A program made the translations under genes and the position numbers. 64,000 nt of DNA from positions 44,780,042 to 44,844,041 of the forward strand of contig CM060734.1 in the NCBI GenBank assembly GCA_030704615.1. Reading direction: 5' to 3'. Origin of the DNA: Takakia lepidozioides. Taxonomy: Eukaryota; Streptophyta; Takakiopsida; Takakiales; Takakiaceae. Below are positions 57,497 to 64,000 of the stretch, one piece after another; positions within the stretch are counted from its first letter, which is position 1; each line of letters starts with the position of its first letter. Below the pieces are notes generated by a model. The model ran no database searches and was not told where the DNA came from. It was given only the letters and a program-made list of their open reading frames with translations.

Positions 57497-58654
57497 TAAT
57501 CTTCATCATCCTCATCTATGTCTGGGTCACTGCATGTATCACTATCTTCATCACAGACTTGATCTTGTCCAAGGGTTGGCTGAACATCATCAGCACGTAT
57601 ACGGGGTGCTCGAAGGTACAAGGAGGCCACCTGCTCTGGAGTAACCGGTACCGCTCGGCTGCATGTTGGGCCATCAGTAACCAGAGTCTCCTCTAGTGTT
57701 TGTGGGGCTAACCATCCTTCCACTTCCGCCACATCATTATTATCAATTGATATGTCGCAGACCACTCTACGTGCTCGGGGGCTCTTCTACATGACGACTT
57801 TCCACCCCGGCTCCTTCACACAATCAGAAAAAAACACTTGATCAACCTGGCCATGAAACACAAAAGGTTGCTCAGAAGGTGGAAGCATACGATTAAAATT
57901 GACCAGTGTGAAGCCAGCATCATCCTACTTCATTGACATAGGTTGACGACCCACACGACCCGCCTGTACCCACGAACACAAAAACACTATAGGCTGTGTT
58001 TGGCCATAGTCAATTTGCAAAATCTCCCTTATAAGACCCACATATCTTGTAGGTTCCTCCGTGTCATTGCCTGAATTGTTGGTAATGGGCTGGTGCTGGA
58101 AAACAGATGAGACTCCACAATCAAAAGACACCATACTTGTTGTGTTCATGCCGGGGGATGTAACCCTGTAATGGTTACCATACGCTGTCATACTCTTGAA
58201 TGACAGGGCAATAAATGATGGAGGCCTTGAAAGATCCAGTAATTCCTCACGTGTTGTAGGATCAAGCCCATCTGATTGAATTGAGAGATGATCCCGTACA
58301 CCTTGAGGGAGCCAAACAGCAAATGGAGGACATAGATGCAAATCAGGAGGGTACTGAATTGCCGTGGGATTGCTCATGCCTTCCAGCCCTTGTTCCTCAC
58401 GAAACAAGCGTCGTCTGGCTTCTATCCGTGTGGACTCTGCTTCATATATCCTGTCATAATCCGAGGGTCAGCTAGGAGATTGACAGAGGTGGCGTGGGAG
58501 ATATGAAAAGACACCATATGCCAACTAATGAGAAATGACTAAAACTTGGAAATCTGAATGTCAATGAAGTAGATTTCTTACCCCAACATGACTGACAGAC
58601 GAGGATGGTTCTGAATGATGTACTCATGTACAATATCACGCAGGCACCATTCAT
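57497..58654 (-). pseudogene. CACTA (En/Spm, TNP2-type) transposase C-terminal region
   Basis: An upstream exon (about 58692-58583, EGRIFALLSVMQCTDEWCLR) ends at a donor near 58583. The next begins at about 58457 and encodes SFKSMTAYGNHYRVTS, MNTTSMVSFDCGVSSVF, YVGLIREILQIDYGQTQPIV and FLCSW, then FTLVNFNRML, QPFVFHGQVDQVFF and GWKVVM. This order matches the DUF4216 region at the C-terminus of plant CACTA transposases (...YYGVIxDIxELxY...FKCxW...QVFY...). Two in-frame TAG codons, near 57930 and 57789, interrupt it. The frame ends in an acidic tail (DSDTCSDPDIDEDDED). Confidence 0.75.
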
Positions 58655-58862
58655 CTGTGCACTGCATCACACTCAGCAATGCAAATATGCGACCTTCACA
58701 AAAATGGATGTTGTACTTCATGTGCACTTGAAACAAAAAACTAAACTAAAGCGGGACAAAATAACATTGTGCCCCTTGCATCATTCCACCTCTGGCGAAG
58801 AGACATGGACATTGTACCTCAATCCAGAGGCACTGTACGAGGAACATTCATGAGCCTGTTTT

Positions 58863-59520
58863 TTATGGTCTTGCACTCCCACTTCCACTTCCACTCCCTC
58901 CCTTCAACAACACAGACAAAGTTAGACTGACCCTCAGGGCAGCCAGGTTCTCAGTCACTTCCTCCAAGCCTTTTTTCTCCACAAAGTCCGTCTTGTCCAT
59001 CACGAAAGCTTCAGTGGGGGTGATGCTCACGGACCAGGGCACAGTCTCTGGTGTTTCTCCAGCATGGAACTGCTTCTTGAAGCGCATGGTGAATGTGCCC
59101 TTCACGAGCAGGCTACTCCCAACACAATCCAGGCACTTCCTCAAATTGGAAACAAGTGCCTTCTGAAGTACATTGGAGTCATCTACCTCCACAACCCAAA
59201 ACCTATCCTGCCCCTCCCGAATGTTCACCTCCATCCACACATGCTCCCCCGAAATTCGTGCTCTCTTTGTCCTGTCTACAATGAACCCACTATCCTCACC
59301 TGCACTAGCCACCACATTCCATATGGCAAGAGGGACGCCCATGGTGATGTACTCAATGCCATATGACTTGGGGGCATTCCCCTTGTGCATGACTACAATG
59401 CCATCAAGTCATACCTCTTTCGCCATCGCAGGCCCGAAAAGTATGCTTGCAAGTAGAGTGCGTGTCCCCACCTTTGTCGGGTGTAGGGACTCCAAAATGT
59501 CCCTGACATCCTTCACAGTA
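58863..59520 (-). CDS. Hypothetical protein, about 215 residues with one in-frame stop
   Basis: A likely exon starts at about 59520 (ctgcag|GTTACTG) and reads VTVKDVRDILESLHPTKVGT; a TGA at about 59418 is followed in frame by MHKGNAPKSYGIEYITMGVP, FWVVEVDDSNVLQKALVSNL and a Gly-Ser repeat end (GSGSGSGSARP). The stop may sit in a small intron (gtatga donor). It is unrecognised, and its position next to a CACTA relic suggests it may be transposon cargo. Confidence 0.4.
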
Positions 59521-60197
59521 ACCTGCAGAGTGGAAGCCAAAGCACCTGAATTGTAAAACATTTTGTGGGGAGACACTGACAAAACTGGAAATGTTGTGAA
59601 GCACTGATGCAATGTAAACAAGTACGCACTTCACAGCGTAGCACTGTAACGTTACAGGCCACCGAAGGAGCCAATGCCTTAGCAGAAAACACACACTCCC
59701 GCATAGTCCTAGAAAAAGGCTCGGCAGAGTGGGAGGCACGACAGTTCAGCCTGGGGTTCAAACCCTACGTAGGTGAAATCAAAGTTTCAATTTTCCCGCC
59801 ACGACCAGCTCCCTCTTCCCCGCCACCTTGCTATGTGTGACTCCAGCACTTTGCACCAGTCGTACATATTGCATTCCTCTCCTCGTTCACTCATCAGTAT
59901 CTATCCTCCTGTGTTTTCGTGTTTCCTTCCCGTTCTTACATGTTACCTTGCTTGATTTGTATTGTGTTCCCTCGCTCCACTGCGTAGCCCACAGGTGACA
60001 GTGAACATTCTGCACCTACACACGGCCTGGCTGCACTGTATCTCCGTATTGCGCACTTTCTCGATTTGGACCTGCTGCTGTATTCCGTTGTCTTCATTTG
60101 CAGCAATGCAAGTGCAAGTTATAGTATCTTGACCGGGGAGCCACATTGAAGGCTGGTCCGATCGAACTGTGTTTACTGTTTTTTTGTGCTTTCCGCG

Positions 60198-60907
60198 ATG
60201 TCTACATCATGGCAACCTGTGTTTGAGGGGACAGGTTCCATGGGATGCGATGATGGGCTTGTGGGCGACATCAGAGGCTTGGTGGGGTCTCGCATCTCCT
60301 TACTGGATGCTTTGGTGGATTGGACCAAACCATCGAAATGGGATGTAATTCTCAGGGCTCACGAATCCGCTTCTAGAGTTGCATGGTGTGGATTCTATGA
60401 TGAGACCGAGAACGAAGGTGCAATGCTCCCCAATACTGTAGTGTTGCGCTCTCGCTTCATGTGTGCCCCGAATGAGGAGTAGGGGCCGCATGCGATTGGG
60501 CTTGACCCCGCAAAGGAGAATGAGTGTTTCCATGTCTTGACTGTTTTCCAGTGGCTATCTGGGTGTTGGAACTAATTGACGCATTGCCCTCCCCTATCCA
60601 AAGGTTGCTACAACGACGTTGTACCCCCAAGAGAGCATGGACTGGTCCAGGGGACGTTTGCATCACAATTGATGGCCCAGTATTGCATGTGCAGTTTGCT
60701 TCAGCCGTGCACTTCCCCAACAACAGCTCCTCTGTATTTCTTTGCGTCTTTCCTCAATGGGGCCGAAACCACTTCCACCATTGTTTGCATTTCTTCCGGT
60801 GGGATCCAAGAGTTGTAGTATGGAAGGAGAGAATGATACAAGTTGGTGCGGACGGTCCTCCATATGAATGGAATTTCAAGGAGGTGGATTGGCTTGATCC
60901 CTGCTGA
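60198..60907 (+). pseudogene. Two adjacent unassigned frames
   Basis: 60198-60482 reads MSTSWQPVFEGTGSMGCDDG to MCAPNEE; 60524-60907 reads from LELIDALPSPIQRLLQRRC to EWNFKEVDWLDPC. Both are coding-like and separated by a stop and frame change; a short frame of the same character continues to about 60.97 kb. They probably belong to one decayed transposon gene, but no motif identifies it. Confidence 0.3.
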
Positions 60908-60969
60908 ATACTGTGTGCATGGTGTGCTGATCCATGGGGTCCATTTCACTTGTACGTGGTACAAGTACG

Positions 60970-62130
60970 AAACATAGGTGTCCTCTGTCTTACAGTCTTT
61001 ATAGGGACAACTTTGTATGAAGAGGTCGCACCCATTTCGTCCACATGTAGTATTGCCCCACGAATCGTTTCAGCTTCGCACCCCATAAAATGTGATTTGG
61101 GGGGGCATGACATCTTTTGGGAGATGATAGTTCTTCTTTTTGTGGCTTTTTTACTCTAATGTGTATGCTGCAATGTGAGAAACGGCAGTAAACATGAACG
61201 TCACTCTCGGAAACCTGCCATGTCTTGGATACCTGCTATGTTAGGCTGCAATTTTCCACCGGACCATGGACCCAATACTGGCATCTTCCATGTCCCTAAC
61301 CAGTTTGGAGTACTTCATATCAGCAAAGACATCTGCCTATGCGTATGAAGGGATTGGGTGCTTGCAAAGCACACCATTCACTCGGCTTTTCTGTAGTGTA
61401 GCAAACGGGGCGTATGTTCTGCCTGACAATGAACACTCTCTGTGCTCAGCATTTGATTTGTATCCAATGAATTGTATTTCATAATGCAAAGTGCACAATT
61501 TTGGCAATGGAAGAGGCTGCAATTTATTTAAAATATTTCTTGCAGTTTGGATATTCACAGGAGAACATTGAATTTGTTTTACAGAAATCTGTCTTGGCCA
61601 CATCGTCAATGTCAGTGTTAGATCTTCCACCACTTTTCATTCTATTTGCCAGTGTTCTCAAAGATGCAAGAGCACACCATACAAGGAGCTTTGCTCCACT
61701 ACTTGTAGTTATTGGTTTCCCATTCTGCCCCCACTTTCCTCATTTATCAAGTTTGTTGTACATGTTTTTTAGTCGCACACATACAAGTGGTGTAACGGTA
61801 AATTCTGCAACGACAGCACGCCGGATACGCACAGTTGAAAACAATGCAAACACTGCATACAATGAGCTATGCATAAAATGAGTATGACAATGAGCAATGA
61901 TTTTGACAATGACAATGGCTTTGACAAATAGCTATGACAATGCCTATGCACACAATGTATTCAATGTATACAGACACTATAGACATTGGTGCTTGCAGAG
62001 GCATACGCAGGGAGGTTGGAAGAGCCACATCATAGGACGAAGAGACAGCATACTAGGTTCCCGTAAAAGATGAAGGGTCATGGGCCTCCCTTCGCAACAC
62101 GGTGGAACCTGAATGGAGAGGCACGACCAG
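60970..62130. other. No supported gene
   Basis: AT-rich sequence with several short frames (61.27-61.48 and 61.50-61.88 kb) that show no motif. At 61.88-61.95 kb there is a simple tgacaatg-type repeat. Confidence 0.35.
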
Positions 62131-62136
62131 AAGTGA

Positions 62137-62355
62137 GTGCCCCCCCCCACTTCTGTGATACATTACTGTGCTAGGAACATCACACTTTGCTGCATGGAAG
62201 AACATTACGACGCCGATGACGATTGGAATGAAGATTCAGAGGACGACGAAGATGAAGATGAAGATGAAGACGGTGTGGAATGGCATGACGTCGATGTTGA
62301 GATTGCAGAGGAGGACGAGGATGAAGATGACACTACAAGAGATGAGCGTTTTTAG
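62137..62355 (+). pseudogene. Acidic C-terminal tail of a transposon-type protein
   Basis: The last 54 residues, from MEEHYDADDDWNEDSEDDED, are dominated by Asp and Glu and end TTRDERF. It directly precedes dispersed repeat copy B, so it is probably the C-terminus of the protein encoded by that element. Confidence 0.4.
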
Positions 62356-62835
62356 GACTACGGATTTGGCGGAGTCATAAAAACGGCACTAGGTATACGA
62401 CTACAGAGCGCTGAAATGCGTTGCAGTCATAGTTTTATCACTTTATAGTAATGGATATCACTACATAACTCTGGAAAATTAGGGAGCATTGGTCAAACAT
62501 TGTTGACCATGATGACAATGATGGTTTTATGACTAGTGTGATATGTTTGACTAGACATGGACGACGTTTCATGGAATCTTGTGACTCCATGACTGAAGAT
62601 GGTTTTACAGCTCTATTTATACGACTACATCCCTACACGTGTCATTTTGAAAGCACATACATGAATCTATTCATCCATTGGATGAGTTTATCCATCGATG
62701 ACATGGCATGTAAACTTATGAGTCCCTTACTGCAAATTGTTTCATAACTCTATATATATGACTACATCACTACACATGTCATTTAAAAGGCATATACATT
62801 AATGAATTCATTCAATGGATGGGTTCATCCATCCG
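62331..62835 (+). repeat. Dispersed repeat, copy B (about 0.5 kb)
   Basis: Second copy of 53363-53890 in the same orientation. It begins inside the end of the acidic frame, so in the source element the coding end and this 3' segment were contiguous. Confidence 0.85.
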
Positions 62836-63088
62836 CCTATACGGTGTGTCGATTTGATATCTGTTCAATAAATTGGACCTGGATGGACGTGGCTTAACAA
62901 GGATCGCAAGATATATGAGATTAAAATACATGGTTGTACAAGGTTAGATCATGTGATGGAAATTATTTTGAATCGTTAGATTTTACAGGATCTAACGGTC
63001 TAGATTGTTTAAGATCTAACGGTTTAAGATTACACCGCAGAACTTTACACCGGGCTGGGACTTAGGCTTTTTTGTCTCCTGCGTTTCA

Positions 63089-63190
63089 CCATCTATTTGA
63101 TGTTGTGTCATGGAACGCGATGATCGCAAGATATGCAAGGGCGTGGGATGGAGGCTTTGTAGACCTTCCTACTCTTGAGCAAATGATGTA
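63089..63190 (+). pseudogene. PPR protein relic, left part
   Basis: FDVVSWNAMIARYARAWDGG is the hallmark VVSWNAMIAGYA motif of PLS-type pentatricopeptide proteins, RNA-binding editing factors of plant organelles. The frame runs on to LEQMM and ends at a stop near 63190. Confidence 0.8.
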
Positions 63191-63801
63191 GGAAGGAGAA
63201 GAGGAGGAGGAGAGGAGACGAGGAGAAGATCCCAACATTCTTGTGAGCTCGCCGTTTTTGGGAGAGAGACGAGACGAGGAGACGCTCGCCGTTCTTGGGA
63301 GAGTCAGCTTGGTCTTAGCAGGCCGTGTTTCAATCTCTGCCTGCTCAGTTGCACCGTGGTGGTTCGATCTCACATACCAATCCAACATTACCTGACTACA
63401 GATACAAGCAGCACACACAAGGGGTCCTTTTGGGCTGATGGTCAGTCAAATCCTCTATGGGTCATGATACAAGGTAAAGGACAATGTGGTGAGGATACCT
63501 TCTTCTTTGACCTATTTCAGCCTGTTTTGCTCTGTTTGGCAGCATGAAAGTATCCAAAAACAGATAATAGAGATGAGGAGAAGCTTTGGAATGAACACTT
63601 TTCCGACCCCAATCAATGGCGAGACAATGGAGACAAAAAGGTGAATGCATGTTGGACTACACTAGAGAGAAGTAGATGCAATTTAGAATTAGAACTACTG
63701 TAATAATTAGGGTTGGGGTTTGCTGGAAGAACTTCACGCCGTCAGTGTCAGCTGCTAGCAGCAAGTATTCATGATTTGAGGGATGGAGGCTTTGGAGACC
63801 T
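63146..63801. mobile_element. Insertion in the PPR relic flanked by a 22-bp direct repeat
   Basis: gggatggaggctttgtagac continues to ct at 63146-63167 and recurs with one change at 63780-63801. The sequence in between (about 0.61 kb) is non-PPR, while PPR coding resumes right after the second copy. No terminal inverted repeats or domain were seen, so the element is unidentified. Confidence 0.6.
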
Positions 63802-64000
63802 ATGAGCAAATTATGAGGGAAGGGATAGTGAAGCCCGACCACATAACGTGTGTATGTGTTTGCAATGCGTGTGCAAGCCTGGCAGCCCTGGAAAAGGGCA
63901 GAAGGTCTATGGTTGCATCGTCAAAGCTACAAATGTACCACATGTCATTTTGAACACTCCCCTGGTGGACAATATATATGCCAAATGTAGGTGTAGCAAG
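63795..64000 (+). pseudogene. PPR protein relic, right part (runs off the window)
   Basis: In successive frames: EQIMREGIVKPDHIT, then NACASLAALEKGRR, then LVDNIYAKCR. These are the canonical consecutive PLS-type PPR motifs (LxxMxxEGVxPDxIT, LNACASLxALExGR, LVDMYAKC). Small frameshifts separate them, so it is not functional. Confidence 0.85.

Overview
The window reads as nuclear DNA of a land plant. Genes are split by many GT-AG introns, and several families are plant-type: a J-domain plus 4Fe-4S ferredoxin protein, B3 DNA-binding domains, PPR repeats and a Myb/SANT-like protein. Most of the rest is decayed transposons. A cAMP-dependent protein kinase (PKA) regulatory subunit is encoded on the minus strand. 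From general knowledge such genes are not a feature of flowering plants and are associated with lineages that keep motile sperm, so a bryophyte, lycophyte, fern or early gymnosperm is the best guess. That placement is inference; nothing here identifies the species.

Layout. 0-8 kb: degenerate LTR-retrotransposon matter (a gag-like knuckle, and two reverse transcriptase pieces in opposite orientations, one belonging to a Ty3/gypsy chromovirus pol region), a GGCTGTG minisatellite and a poly(T) run. 8.4-11.9 kb: a tRNA-derived SINE, then a 3.1-kb Mutator-like element (MULE) with matching 38-bp terminal inverted repeats, 8-9 bp target duplication and a four-exon transposase. 12.6-13.5 kb: LINE 3' end; 14.35 kb: a second SINE. 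14.1-25.1 kb: the PKA regulatory subunit gene (minus), eight phase-0 exons, introns loaded with LINE, LTR and other debris. 26-33 kb: a transposase tail, LINEs and one isolated choline-transporter-like exon. 34.0-37.3 kb: Myb/SANT-like DNA-binding gene (plus). 39.1-43.2 kb: J-domain/ferredoxin gene (minus). 43.7-47.6 kb: an unrecognised multi-exon gene (plus) with paired CxxC finger motifs, apparently head-to-head with the previous gene. 48.8-52.9 kb: a tandem array of about 570-bp units that are decayed B3-domain exons (minus). 53-54 and 62.3-62.8 kb: two copies of a dispersed repeat. 55.4-57.2 kb: three tandem relics of a ribosomal protein eS1 (RPS3A) exon. 57.5-58.7 kb: CACTA transposon C-terminal (DUF4216-like) relic. 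63.1-64 kb: PPR relic split by an insertion flanked by a 22-bp direct repeat.

Four gene models hold up: PKA-R, Myb/SANT, J-ferredoxin and the CxxC gene. Each was assembled by reading exon by exon and checking that splice sites and intron phases agree. The 5' ends of PKA-R and J-ferredoxin and the 3' end of the CxxC gene are unresolved. No rRNA, functional tRNA or CRISPR array was seen. The genes show no sign of forming a shared pathway.
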